From Sva-07 sp963716095 (GTDB lineage: Bacteria > Actinomycetota > Acidimicrobiia > Acidimicrobiales > Ilumatobacteraceae), in NCBI GenBank assembly GCA_963716095.1, contig CAVQSV010000023.1, positions 1-64,000 of the forward strand: DNA of 64,000 nt, in the 5' to 3' direction. The notes below the pieces were generated by a model. It worked only from the letters and a program-made list of their open reading frames with translations, was not told the origin of the DNA and made no database searches. Position 1 is the stretch's first letter. The number at the start of each line of letters is the position of its first letter. The translations under genes and the position numbers were made by a program. This document shows positions 55,967 to 64,000 of this stretch, in pieces.

Positions 55967-56380
55967 TCAGAGCCTCATGCCATAGCCGTAGCCATGGTTG
56001 TTGGTGCGGACGTGGGAATTGCCGGCGGCTGTGGCGGTGCCTGCCTTGCCGAGAATGATGACCCCGGTGGGGCAACGGTCGACGCACAACGCACAGCGGG
56101 TGCAGATGTCGTCGTCGATCGTGAACATGAAGGCATCGGACGGATCGGTGCCCGGCTGCTCGGTGCCGTCGGCTTCGACGACCGCTGAGGTCGCCACCAT
56201 GTGGATGCACTTCCACGGGCAGATGTCGACGCAGCCCTCGCAGGCGATGCACTCGCTCTGGTCGATGTGGATGAACTGCTTCGGCTTGACGGCCTTCGAC
56301 AGGTAGTCCGCGTCGACTTCCACCAACGTGTACTCGTCGGTGTAGGGCATCATCGGGGGATTGGCGTCGGTCTTCGCCAT
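55967..56380 (-). CDS. Two-cluster [4Fe-4S] ferredoxin-like protein of the bc operon
   Basis: 137 residues with two clusters, CIACEGCVDICP and CTRCALCVDRCP, separated by about 40 residues (SDAFMFTIDDDI) rather than the short linker of classical ferredoxins. The C-terminus is Gly/His-rich (NNHGYGYGMRL). It lies 13 bp before the b6-like gene, suggesting that it delivers electrons to, or is bound by, the bc complex. That role is inferred from position. Confidence 0.85.
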   Translation of the reverse strand: MAKTDANPPMMPYTDEYTLVEVDADYLSKAVKPKQFIHIDQSECIACEGCVDICPWKCIHMVATSAVVEADGTEQPGTDPSDAFMFTIDDDICTRCALCVDRCPTGVIILGKAGTATAAGNSHVRTNNHGYGYGMRL

Positions 56381-56383
56381 GGG

Positions 56384-56860
56384 TCAGGCCTTCTTCACCA
56401 GGGGTCGGCCATAGGTGGAGGTGGGCAGTTCCTTCGGCTTGACGTCGCCGCGCTTCTGCCACCACACCGCAAGATAGATGTACAGGGCGAACAGCACGGC
56501 GTGGATCAGGACGACCACGATGTCACGAACTGCTTCGTACTGCAGCGTGATGGGGTTCCATCCGCCGGCCGACTCGGGCTTCAAGATGTCGAAGGGGCCG
56601 AAGATGATCTTGTCCTTCGACCAGCCGAGGTCTTTGTCGGCGTGGTCGATGAACTGGTGCGGCAGGATGCCGAACGCGAGGAACATCACGCCGAAGATGT
56701 AGGTCGAGGCAAGCATCGCTTCGCCCCATGAGAACGGTGCATCGACCGGACGACGTTTGCCGTACGGGATGATCGCCAACGACAGCACGAGCGTCGCAAT
56801 GAGCGCCGCGAGGAAGGCTTGGTTCATCCCTGGCCACTCGAGTGGTGCGATTGCGATCAT
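56384..56860 (-). CDS. Small membrane protein heading the bc-nuo operon
   Basis: 158 residues from ATG 56860 (MIAIAPLEWPGMNQAF), with AGGAA about 15 bases upstream. Three helices are predicted: FLAALIATLVLSLAIIPYG, ASTYIFGVMFLAFGILPHQFI and IVVVLIHAVLFALYIYLAVWW. A conserved-looking loop GWSKDKIIFGPFDILKPE lies between helices 2 and 3. The family is not recognised. As first gene of the operon it may be a bc-complex subunit. Confidence 0.78.
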   Translation of the reverse strand: MIAIAPLEWPGMNQAFLAALIATLVLSLAIIPYGKRRPVDAPFSWGEAMLASTYIFGVMFLAFGILPHQFIDHADKDLGWSKDKIIFGPFDILKPESAGGWNPITLQYEAVRDIVVVLIHAVLFALYIYLAVWWQKRGDVKPKELPTSTYGRPLVKKA

Positions 56861-56907
56861 GTGTGCGGTGATTCCTGTCGTGGTGAAACGGTCAGCTGAT
56901 GTCTCGG

Positions 56908-56943
56908 ACCATGGTGGCACCCGGCGAACCGGTGTACCACGGT
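56908..56943. promoter_or_regulatory. Inverted repeat in the leader of the bc-nuo operon
   Basis: ACCATGGTGGCACC (56908-56921) pairs with GGTGTACCACGGT (56931-56943) with one bulge and one G-T pair, around a 9-base loop. It lies in the 242-bp divergent gap, 48 bp upstream of the first operon gene, and could be an operator or an mRNA leader hairpin. I see no convincing -10/-35 boxes nearby. Confidence 0.4.
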
Positions 56944-57102
56944 CGAGCCGGGACATTTGCCTGCGAACTGTAGTCGTCGGCGCAAGATGTGCGAAGTCTG
57001 GCACGCAAGTCTCGCGAGCACGCCAGGTTGTGCGTAAGTGCATTTCGATCGATCCCTGCACAGATTCCCAGTTCGCGCCGCTCGGCATCTATCATCTCCG
57101 AA

Positions 57103-57969
57103 GTGACCGAGATCCCCGAACATCTCCTGAAGCGGTCGCGCGAGCGGCGCTCCGCGATCGGCAAGGGCGACGACGCCGCCGGCGACGCACCAACCGGCGA
57201 CGCAGCAGCCTCGAACGCCCCGGCCACCACACCCGCCACGACCACGCCGGCAGCTGCGCCCGCTGCCACATCCGGCCCGCCGGCACGGACGGCTGCGCCG
57301 GCACCCGCAGCGCCCCCGCCACCCAAGCCGGACCCGGTGTACGTGCAGGCGGCAAAGCAGCGCCGCAAGATTCCGTTCTGGGCAATGGCCACGCTCAGCC
57401 TCATGCCGCTGTGGGGATTCATGTACGTCCGTGCGGTCACCGAGCCGCCGGAAACCGTCGAAGGCCCGCTCGGCGTCGGCGCCGAGATCTACAGCAGCTG
57501 CGCCAGCTGCCACGGCGCCGCCGGCGGCGGCGGGGTCGGCTACCAGTTCTCCGGCGGCGAAGTGCTGCAGACCTTCCCGGAGATCGAGGACCAGGTCCGC
57601 TACGTCTACTACGGCACCGAGGGCTACAACGCGGCCGGCGTCGACATCTACGGCAACCCCGATCGTGAAGGCGGTCCGCACGTCACCGGCAACCTCGGCC
57701 TCATGCCGGCCTTCGGTGGGCAGCTCACGCAGTACGAGATCGTGTCGGTGGTCTGTCACGAGCGCTACACCCTCGGCGGCGCCGACCCCACGAGCGAAGA
57801 GTGGGAAGAGGAGTACGAGACCTGGTGCTCCGAGGAGTCGCCGGTGTTCGCCGAACTGCAGGCCGGCACCTACGACTACACCTCGCCCGAGGCTCCGACG
57901 ATGGGCGGCGTCGAGATCACCCCGATCGGGCCCGAAGCCATCCCCGGCTCGCCTGCGTCGGCCGGCTGA
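57103..57969 (+). CDS. Membrane-anchored cytochrome c with IPEHLLKR N-terminus
   Basis: 288 residues from GTG 57103 (VTEIPEHLLKRSRERR). An Ala/Pro-rich stretch (residues 20-85) leads to one helix (PFWAMATLSLMPLWGFMYV), then a single haem c site SCASCHGAAGGGG and a probable axial Met in NLGLMPAFGGQL. The C-terminal acidic part (SEEWEEEYETWCSEES) has one Cys in addition to VVCHERY. It is divergent from the bc-nuo operon and likely shuttles electrons between the bc complex and an oxidase. Confidence 0.88.
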   Translation: MTEIPEHLLKRSRERRSAIGKGDDAAGDAPTGDAAASNAPATTPATTTPAAAPAATSGPPARTAAPAPAAPPPPKPDPVYVQAAKQRRKIPFWAMATLSLMPLWGFMYVRAVTEPPETVEGPLGVGAEIYSSCASCHGAAGGGGVGYQFSGGEVLQTFPEIEDQVRYVYYGTEGYNAAGVDIYGNPDREGGPHVTGNLGLMPAFGGQLTQYEIVSVVCHERYTLGGADPTSEEWEEEYETWCSEESPVFAELQAGTYDYTSPEAPTMGGVEITPIGPEAIPGSPASAG

Positions 57970-59237
57970 CGGCAGGCGCCCTGGACACCGACGTCCTCGT
58001 CGTCGGCGGCGGTCCGTCCGGATCGTCCGTCGCGACATGGCTGGCACGGTCGGGCCACGACGTCACCGTCGTCGAGAAGCGGCCGGTCGCTCGGCACAAG
58101 GCATGCGGCGACGCACTCACGCCACGAGCGTTGCGTGAGCTGAACCTGCTCGGCGTCGACCCGCTCGCGCTGGGTGGGCACCGACTCGCAGGGGTTCGCC
58201 TCGTGCACGGCCAACGCGAAACGACCGCTCCGTGGCCGCGTCACCGCGACCTCGGGGATCATGCGGTGTCGCTCCGACGCGATCTCCTCGACGAGCAGCT
58301 CCGCCAGGGGGCCGTCGAGGCGGGGGCGACCGTGCTGATGGGACACCAAGCCACCGCGCCGATCGTCGAGCGCGGCTTCGTTCGTGGCGCGTCGCTGACC
58401 GCCGACGCCGAGCTCGACCCGGCCGCTCCTCGCGTCGACGAGATCAGGGCCAGGTTCGTGGTGGTGGCCGATGGGGCCAACAGCAGCTTCGGCCGTGACC
58501 TCGGCACGACCCGCCAGCGCAACTGGCCGTACGGCATCGCGACCCGCACCTACTTCGAGAGTTCCCGAGCATCGGAGTCGTGGATCGAGTCCGATCTCGG
58601 TATCCCCGACGCCGCCGGCAATCCCATCGCCGGATACGGATGGGTGATCCCGATCGGCGACGGCACGGTCAACGTCGGCGTCGGCGTGCTGTCGACCTAT
58701 CGCGACGTGCGAGGCATCAACGCGCTCAAACTGCTCGATTCGTTCGCCCACCAGATCGCGGAACGCTGGGACATCGACCCCAGTGCGCAGCTCAAGGCGC
58801 CGACGAGGTTCCGGGTGCCACTGGCCGGCTCGGTCGGCCCGAAGATGGGGCCCACCTTCCTCGTCGTCGGCGATGCCGCTGGTGCCGCCAGCCCCTTCAA
58901 TGGCGACGGCGTCGATGCGGCACTGATGAGCGGACGGCTCGCCGCCGACGTCCTCTCCGATGCGCTCGGCGACGGCAACTCCACCACACTGCAGCGGTAC
59001 CCGACGATGCTCGCCGACGAACTCGGCCGATACCACCAGGTGGGACGACTCGCCGCACGGTTCCTGGGTCGTCCAGCCATCCTGCGGCCGGCATTGCGTC
59101 TCGGTGTGGGCAGCGACCGCATCGCCGGTGCCGTGTTGCGTCTCGCCACCAACGAACTTCGTGACGGCCACCCCGGCGGCGCCGAACGCGCCTACGCGCT
59201 CGCCAGCGCCATCAGCAAGTTCGCGCCGTCCTGGTAG
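57966..59237 (+). CDS. Geranylgeranyl-reductase-family flavoprotein (MenJ-like)
   Basis: About 420 residues. The FAD fold begins DTDVLVVGGGPSGSSVATWLARSGHDVTVVEK in parts, then KACGDALTPRALREL, FVVVADGANSSFGRDLG, GYGWVIPIGDGTVNVGVGVL and FLVVGDAAGAASPFNGDGVDAALMSGRLAA. This matches reductases that saturate isoprenoid chains, including MenJ acting on menaquinone. No ATG lies near the first motif: 57966 (CTG, overlapping the previous stop) is a guess and GTG 57825 is an alternative. The start is therefore uncertain, but the gene is not. Confidence 0.85.
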   Translation: MTAGALDTDVLVVGGGPSGSSVATWLARSGHDVTVVEKRPVARHKACGDALTPRALRELNLLGVDPLALGGHRLAGVRLVHGQRETTAPWPRHRDLGDHAVSLRRDLLDEQLRQGAVEAGATVLMGHQATAPIVERGFVRGASLTADAELDPAAPRVDEIRARFVVVADGANSSFGRDLGTTRQRNWPYGIATRTYFESSRASESWIESDLGIPDAAGNPIAGYGWVIPIGDGTVNVGVGVLSTYRDVRGINALKLLDSFAHQIAERWDIDPSAQLKAPTRFRVPLAGSVGPKMGPTFLVVGDAAGAASPFNGDGVDAALMSGRLAADVLSDALGDGNSTTLQRYPTMLADELGRYHQVGRLAARFLGRPAILRPALRLGVGSDRIAGAVLRLATNELRDGHPGGAERAYALASAISKFAPSW

Positions 59238-59250
59238 CGAGCGGGCGTGC

Positions 59251-60795
59251 TCAGTCGGATCGGCGGCGGGTGTGGAGCGCCTTGGGGATGCGCAACGTGA
59301 TCACCGAGAGCGCCAGGATCACCGGAAAGATCTCCAGACGTCCGAGCAACATCTGACCCATCGCGACCGCTCGACCGGGCGCTGGAATCGAGAGGAAGTC
59401 GTTGGCGTGGTCGAGCGAACCGAGACCCGGGCCGACGTTGCCGAACGCCGTTGCCGATGACGACAACGAGGTGATCATGTCGGGCCCCGTCGCCGAGATC
59501 AGCACGGCGCCACCACCGAAGATCGCCAGCGCCATGACCATGAAGCCGACCACTCGGCGAGCAACGTCGTCGGGCAGGATGCCACTGCCGACGCGCACCG
59601 GACGCACCAGGTGGGGGTGCAGGTGTCGCAGGGCTTCGCGATGGGCAAAGCTGGCGATCGCCATCACCCGGACGAGCTTCACGCCACCCGCCGTCGAACC
59701 GGCCATCGCGCCGATCGGCATCAGGAACAGCAGCACGAGCTGCGTGGTCTGACTCCACAGGCCGTATTCGGTGGTGACGTACCCGGTGGTCGTCACCGTC
59801 GACGCGGTGGTGAACAAGGCGTCGCGGAATCCGGCCGCCTGGGCACCGTCGTTCCCCGATGCCACGAACGCCCACAGCGTGACGCCGGCGACCATCAGCA
59901 GATAGAACCGGAACTCCGACGACCGCAGCAGCGGCTTCGGATCGCGCTTGAGCGCTCGGTAATAGAGGGTGAAGCTGCCGCCGGCGAGCAGCATGGCCAG
60001 AATGCAGATCCACTCGATCAGCGCCGAGTCGAACGCGCCGATCGAGTTCTGGTACGGCGAGAACCCGCCGGTCGACACCGTCGTGAAGCTGTGCGACACC
60101 GCGTCGTACAGGCTCATGCCGGCAGCGGCGTAGAGCGCTGCGAGCACGATCGTGAAGCCGACGTACACCGCCCACAGCCGTCGAGCGGTCTCACGCACTC
60201 TCGGGGTGAGGCGCTCGCCGGTCGGTCCGGGCGCCTCGGCAGCGAGCAGGCTCATGCCTCCCGAGCCGACGGTCGGCAGCACGGCGACGACCAACACGAT
60301 CACGCCCATGCCCCCCATCCACTGGGTGGTCGAGCGCCAGAACAACAAGCCCTGCGAGGTCGCCTCGATGTCCGGCGTGACGGTGGCCCCGGTGGTCGTG
60401 AACCCCGAGATCGACTCGAAGAGCGCGTCGTCGATCCGGTCGAAGTGGCCCGTGAGCAGGTACGGAATGGCGCCGGCCAGCGCCATGGCGATCCAGGCGA
60501 GCGTGACCGTGGTGAACACGTCGAGAATCCGGATCTGCTTCGGCACGATCGTGACCCGCCACATCACTGAACCGACTGCCCAGACCGCAACTCCTGTTGC
60601 GACGAGCACGAGCACGTCGGGGCCACCATCGATGGCATCGACGATGCCCGACGCTGCGATGCCGACCCCCACCACGGCGATGGTGAGACCGACCACGTTC
60701 GCGACGAGCGACGAGTACCGGCCCGGCGACAGCAGCCGTTCGCCGCGAGTTCCGAACCACGACACGCGGCCGGTCGAGCGGATCGGAAGCGTCAC
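59251..60795 (-). CDS. trkH: Trk-type potassium uptake membrane subunit
   Basis: 514 residues from GTG 60795 (VTLPIRSTGRVSWFG), overlapping the TrkA stop. Four pore loops with filter Gly are visible: SGFTTTGATV, FTTVSTGGFSP, STVTTTGYVT and SATAFGNVGPG. In between are helices including GGMGVIVLVVAVLP and AMAGSTAGGVKLVRV. It imports K+ with TrkA. It is convergent with the flavoprotein gene, with a 13-bp gap. Confidence 0.93.
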   Translation of the reverse strand: MTLPIRSTGRVSWFGTRGERLLSPGRYSSLVANVVGLTIAVVGVGIAASGIVDAIDGGPDVLVLVATGVAVWAVGSVMWRVTIVPKQIRILDVFTTVTLAWIAMALAGAIPYLLTGHFDRIDDALFESISGFTTTGATVTPDIEATSQGLLFWRSTTQWMGGMGVIVLVVAVLPTVGSGGMSLLAAEAPGPTGERLTPRVRETARRLWAVYVGFTIVLAALYAAAGMSLYDAVSHSFTTVSTGGFSPYQNSIGAFDSALIEWICILAMLLAGGSFTLYYRALKRDPKPLLRSSEFRFYLLMVAGVTLWAFVASGNDGAQAAGFRDALFTTASTVTTTGYVTTEYGLWSQTTQLVLLFLMPIGAMAGSTAGGVKLVRVMAIASFAHREALRHLHPHLVRPVRVGSGILPDDVARRVVGFMVMALAIFGGGAVLISATGPDMITSLSSSATAFGNVGPGLGSLDHANDFLSIPAPGRAVAMGQMLLGRLEIFPVILALSVITLRIPKALHTRRRSD

Positions 60796-62141
60796 GCCGA
60801 AAATGCCTTGCGGGTGACCGCCAGCGCGTCGGGCGCGAGAAGACGACCACGTTGTCACCCGCATGCAGCAGTGTGTGCCCGCGTACGATCTCGGCGGTGC
60901 CGTCCTGGCGGGTCACCGCACCCAGCAGCACCGAGTGACGAAGGTGCAGGTCGGCGACGAGCGTTCCGTCGGCCGTGCTGCCCGCCTCGATCTCGAACTC
61001 GTTGACCTCGACGTCACTCTCGAGGAAGGTCGCCACCGAGGCGGTGCCACCGCGGATGTGGCGGAGCACGGCGTTGGCCGATGCGGTACGCGGGCTGAGT
61101 GCTGCATCGATCCCGAATTGGCGCACGAGCGGCAGCAGCGACAGCCGGTGCAGCACCGCCACCGTGAATGCCTCGCCTTCGGCAGCGGCGTACGCGCACG
61201 CCAGCACGTTCGATGCGTCGTCGCCGGTCGCGGCGATCACCAGGTCCATCCGGGCGACCGACTCCTCGAGCAGCAGTTCGGTGTCGGCGATGTCGCCCTG
61301 CACGATCGTGACGCGTGGCAGCCGCTGGCTGAGGGCCTTGGCGCGCACGGGATCGTTCTCGACCAGGACCACCGTGGCTCCTTCGCCCTGGAGACGCTCG
61401 GCGACTCGGGTTCCGACCGCGCCCCCGCCGAGCACCATCACCCGTCGAGCCTGACGGGTCGCGGCACCGAGGAGCTCCAGGATCTCGTCGGCGAGCGCCG
61501 CGGGTGGTCAGCACCCGGACATGGTCACCAGCCTCCAGGACCTGATCGCCGCGTGGGATGACGGTCTCGCCGTCGCGAGTCAGCGCACCGAACAGGAACT
61601 TCCAGTTCGGCTCGAACGATCGGCCGATCTCGGCGAGGTCGTGTCCGATGAACGCCGACGACTCACCGATCACTGCGCCGAGCACCAGGAGGTCACCGTT
61701 CGACATCGGATACACCTCGTCGGCACCAGACCCGTGGGCGAGCTCCATGATCTCGTCGGCGGTGTCCGCGTCAGGGTCGATGATCACGTCGGCGCCCATC
61801 GTCGCGAGCAGCCGCTCGCCGAGCGGGCCCCGCAGCTCCTCGGTCTGGATTCGCACGACGGTCTGCTCGACGCCGAACTCCTTCGCCAGCAGCGATGCGA
61901 GAAGATTGACCTCGTCGTTCTGTGTGACTCCCGCCAGCAGGCCCGCCTTCTCGATTCCGGCGGCCCGCAACGTCGACGGAACGGCCGCGTTGCCGACGAC
62001 CACCTGCACGTCGAGTTCAGCACCGATCGCCGCGGCGATGACCTCGTTCTGTTCGACGACCACGATGTCGTTGCCTTCGGCCCCGAGGCGTTGGGCCAGG
62101 TACCAGCCGACCTCGCCGGCACCGACGATCACTACATGCAT
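60792..62141 (-). CDS. trkA: Trk potassium uptake regulatory subunit (frameshifted)
   Basis: About 450 residues from ATG 62141 (MHVVIVGAGEVGWYLAQRLG). Two RCK units are present: the first NAD-binding domain with GAGEVG and VVVEQNEV, its TrkA_C domain ending DHVRVLTTR, then a second VMVLGGGAVGTRVAERL domain with VVLVENDP and a second TrkA_C ending DNVVVFSRP. Frame changes near 61500 (one G short in a G run) and 60840 (one C short in CCC) split it. The inferred end is TRKAFSA-stop, overlapping the trkH GTG. It gates TrkH in response to nucleotides. Confidence 0.9.
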
Positions 62142-62230
62142 GACCACAGCCTGCCCGATCGGACCCACGGATCGCGAACATCACGGTCGCAGGCGTCGCT
62201 CCGGCAGGCACACCGGCCCTGCGGGAGCGC

Positions 62231-63277
62231 TCAGGCGCTGACGGAGACCGACTCGAGCAACGCCGCCGGTGCAGCTCGCAGGGCTGCGGTGGCCTCGGAG
62301 TCGGGGAAATCGTCGCAGCACGCCTCGGCGCGTGCGACGAAGTCGCGTGCGGTGGCAACAGCCGAGGCGAGTCCGTCGTTCGAACGGACGATCGCGAGCG
62401 CCTGCGCCTGTGCGGCGGCGTCGAGCGGAGACCCCAGCAGCTCGGCCAACTCGGCGGAGGCCGAGGTCTCGAGCGCCAGCGTGCGAAGCACCGGAAGTGT
62501 GTAGACACCCTCGACGATGTCGTGACCCGCCGGCTTGCCGAGCTGCTCGTCGGTGGCGGTGATGTCCAAGATGTCGTCGACGATCTGGAACACGGTGCCG
62601 TACACGTTGCCGTACTCGGTGAGTGCGTCGACCACCGGGCGGTCGTGGCCGGCGACGATGCCGCCGATGCGGGCCGCAGTGCCGTACAGCGATGCGGTCT
62701 TGCCGTGAATCGATGCGAGATAGCTGGCCTCGGTGCGCGAGCGATCGTAGGTGTGGCGAAGCTCCTCGATCTGGCCTTCGCACAACCAACCGATCGTGCG
62801 CGCCAGCAACCCGGCGACTTCGGTACCCAGCGACGCAGCGATCTCGGACGCACGGGACAACAAGAAGTCGCCGGCGAGAATCGCTTGCAGGTTGCCCCAC
62901 TTCGCGTTGACCGTCTCGACACCGCGCCGGGTGTCGGCTTCGTCCATGACGTCGTCGTGGTACAGCGAACCGAGGTGGACGAGCTCGCATGCGACGCCGC
63001 CGCGCACCACATCGAGCGTTGCGGGCGAGCCGAAGATCTGCGCACCGGCAACGGCCAGGACGGGCCGCAGGCGCTTGCCACCGGCGACGATCAGGTGCGA
63101 TGCGATCTCGTTGAGATATGCATCGGGAGTGACCACCGCAGCGTGCATGGCATCTTCGATGTGATCACGGTCGACGCTCATCGACGGAAGGGTCAACAGC
63201 GGCGATGCGCCGTTGGGAGCAAGCACCTCTTCCTGGGACACGGCCGACAGGCTAGGCGCAACCGGGCGAGGACACAC
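62231..63277 (-). CDS. Polyprenyl diphosphate synthase (trans, long-chain)
   Basis: 348 residues. Family motifs are GGKRLRPVLAVAGA, the first Asp-rich motif HLGSLYHDDVMDEADTRRG, GDFLLSRAS, FQIVDDILDITA (second Asp-rich motif) and KPAGHDIVEGVYTLPVL. This matches hepta/octa/nonaprenyl synthases that make the quinone side chain. ATG 63277 is the longest start; GTG 63241 or ATG 63184 (MSVDRDHIED) may be the real one. With the MenJ-like reductase it suggests menaquinone supply close to the genes that use it. Confidence 0.92.
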   Translation of the reverse strand: MCPRPVAPSLSAVSQEEVLAPNGASPLLTLPSMSVDRDHIEDAMHAAVVTPDAYLNEIASHLIVAGGKRLRPVLAVAGAQIFGSPATLDVVRGGVACELVHLGSLYHDDVMDEADTRRGVETVNAKWGNLQAILAGDFLLSRASEIAASLGTEVAGLLARTIGWLCEGQIEELRHTYDRSRTEASYLASIHGKTASLYGTAARIGGIVAGHDRPVVDALTEYGNVYGTVFQIVDDILDITATDEQLGKPAGHDIVEGVYTLPVLRTLALETSASAELAELLGSPLDAAAQAQALAIVRSNDGLASAVATARDFVARAEACCDDFPDSEATAALRAAPAALLESVSVSA

Positions 63278-63348
63278 GAGCGAGCATCGAGAGCGCGATG
63301 CTGCGCCCCAGGTCGGCCCGACGCCGACTGACCCCTATCCTGGCTGCC

Positions 63349-64000
63349 ATGTCTGTGACGGCCACCGCTCCTGCGATCCTGCCGAAGGCGAACGAGGCGT
63401 GTTGGTGCGGCAGCGGCCGCAAGTACAAGCGCTGCCACAAGAAGTCCGAAGGTCGGATCCTGCCGGGTCTGGTCACACCGATGCGCACCGTTCCCGACAC
63501 CATCGCACGCCCTCCCTACGCCGACACCGGCGAGGTCGTCGCCTGGGACGAACCGCGCATCAAGAGCCCCGACACCATCCAAGCGATGCGCCACGCCGGC
63601 AAGGTCGCCGCCGAGGTGCTGCGTCTCGCCGGCGACATGGTCGCCCCCGGGGTCACGACCGAGGAGATCGACGTCTACGTCCACGACCTGTTCATCGAGC
63701 GAGGCGCGTATCCGTCCACGATCAACTATCACGGCTACCCCAAGGCGTGCTGCACGTCGTTGAACGAGGTCATCTGCCACGGCATCCCCGATTCGCGCCC
63801 GATGCAGGACGGTGACATCTGCAACATCGACGTCACCGGCTGGATCGGCGGCGTTCACGGCGACACCAACGCCACGTTCTTCGTGGGCGACGTCGACCCC
63901 GAGAGCCGTCAACTCGTCGAGGTCACCGAGGAGTGCACCTGGCACGGCATCGAGGCCGTCAGGCCGGGGCGTCCGATCAGCGACATCGGCCGGGCGATCG
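63349..64000 (+). CDS. map: Methionine aminopeptidase with N-terminal SEC-C zinc motif (truncated by window edge)
   Basis: ATG 63349 (MSVTATAPAILPKANE). Residues 17-32 form a SEC-C-type zinc motif, ACWCGSGRKYKRCHKK, as in actinobacterial type Ic enzymes, where the extension is thought to aid ribosome docking. The catalytic domain begins IKSPDTIQAMRHAGKVAAEV; visible active-site parts are the His of NEVICHGIP, metal ligand Asp in ICNIDVTGW and Asp in HGDTNATFFVG. The remaining His/Glu ligands lie past the right edge. TATCCT at 63336-63341 is a -10 candidate eight bases upstream, so the mRNA may be leaderless. Confidence 0.95.
   Translation, partial: MSVTATAPAILPKANEACWCGSGRKYKRCHKKSEGRILPGLVTPMRTVPDTIARPPYADTGEVVAWDEPRIKSPDTIQAMRHAGKVAAEVLRLAGDMVAPGVTTEEIDVYVHDLFIERGAYPSTINYHGYPKACCTSLNEVICHGIPDSRPMQDGDICNIDVTGWIGGVHGDTNATFFVGDVDPESRQLVEVTEECTWHGIEAVRPGRPISDIGRAI

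Noticed and set aside
1..64000. Prophage, insertion sequence or integrase genes
   Set aside because: No transposase, integrase or phage structural motif was seen on either strand. The DUF222-HNH gene alone does not show a mobile element.
1..64000. tRNA or rRNA genes
   Set aside because: Intergenic gaps are short and none shows a cloverleaf or the TTCRA loop; nothing resembles rRNA.

Overview
The window is high-GC DNA from an actinomycete. DUF222/HNH (13E12-type) proteins, a DesA-type acyl-ACP desaturase, Ddn-like and VOC proteins, a complete nuoA-N operon and GTG starts fit Actinomycetota, probably class Acidimicrobiia (Ilumatobacter-like). That class placement is inference from gene content. 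No rRNA, tRNA, CRISPR, integrase or insertion sequence was seen.

Left end (1-15.3 kb, minus strand). Bases 1-9119 read as one giant surface protein, open at the left edge. It has an N-terminal membrane anchor, FG-GAP-like repeats, recurring TLG(D/E)L units, a pentapeptide-like RASPF array, a PPC-like domain, a gingipain-like (C25) cysteine peptidase domain and Ig/PKD-like domains. Upstream on the same strand lie four genes for membrane functions: an MFS transporter, a patatin/NTE-type phospholipase, an FtsX-like permease and its ABC ATPase. Three of the four carry cyclic-nucleotide-binding domains. Middle (15.4-36 kb): a lone form-II CoxL-like molybdoenzyme subunit, acyl-ACP desaturase, a photolyase-like protein with apparently swapped domains, ThpR, RidA, acyl-CoA synthetase, DUF5522, an APH-type kinase, a methyltransferase remnant, VOC, Ddn-like and HAD proteins, a TetR/MDR divergent pair with clear operators, DUF222-HNH, an anchored extracytoplasmic protein, an ATP-grasp/YbaK/PAP2 operon, a CAP protein and a homodimeric-type E1 (AceE/transketolase-like). 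Several of these genes are followed directly after the stop codon by one of two families of long palindromes.

Respiratory block (36-57 kb, minus strand). Twenty-one tightly packed genes run from 56860 to 36013: a membrane protein, a two-cluster ferredoxin, cytochrome b6-like, subunit IV-like, Rieske, dihaem cytochrome c, another membrane protein, then nuoA to nuoN. Together they would carry electrons from NADH to menaquinone and on to cytochrome c. Divergently placed are another cytochrome c and a geranylgeranyl-reductase-like flavoprotein. TrkH/TrkA, a polyprenyl synthase and a methionine aminopeptidase (cut by the right edge) follow. The reductase and prenyl synthase suit the supply of a partly saturated menaquinone, by inference.

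Quality caveat. Many genes in 1-36 kb and TrkA at 60.8-62.1 kb are broken by one-base frameshifts, often at C or G runs, while the 36.0-60.8 kb block has none. I treat these as probable sequencing or assembly errors and report such genes as single genes with approximate joints.
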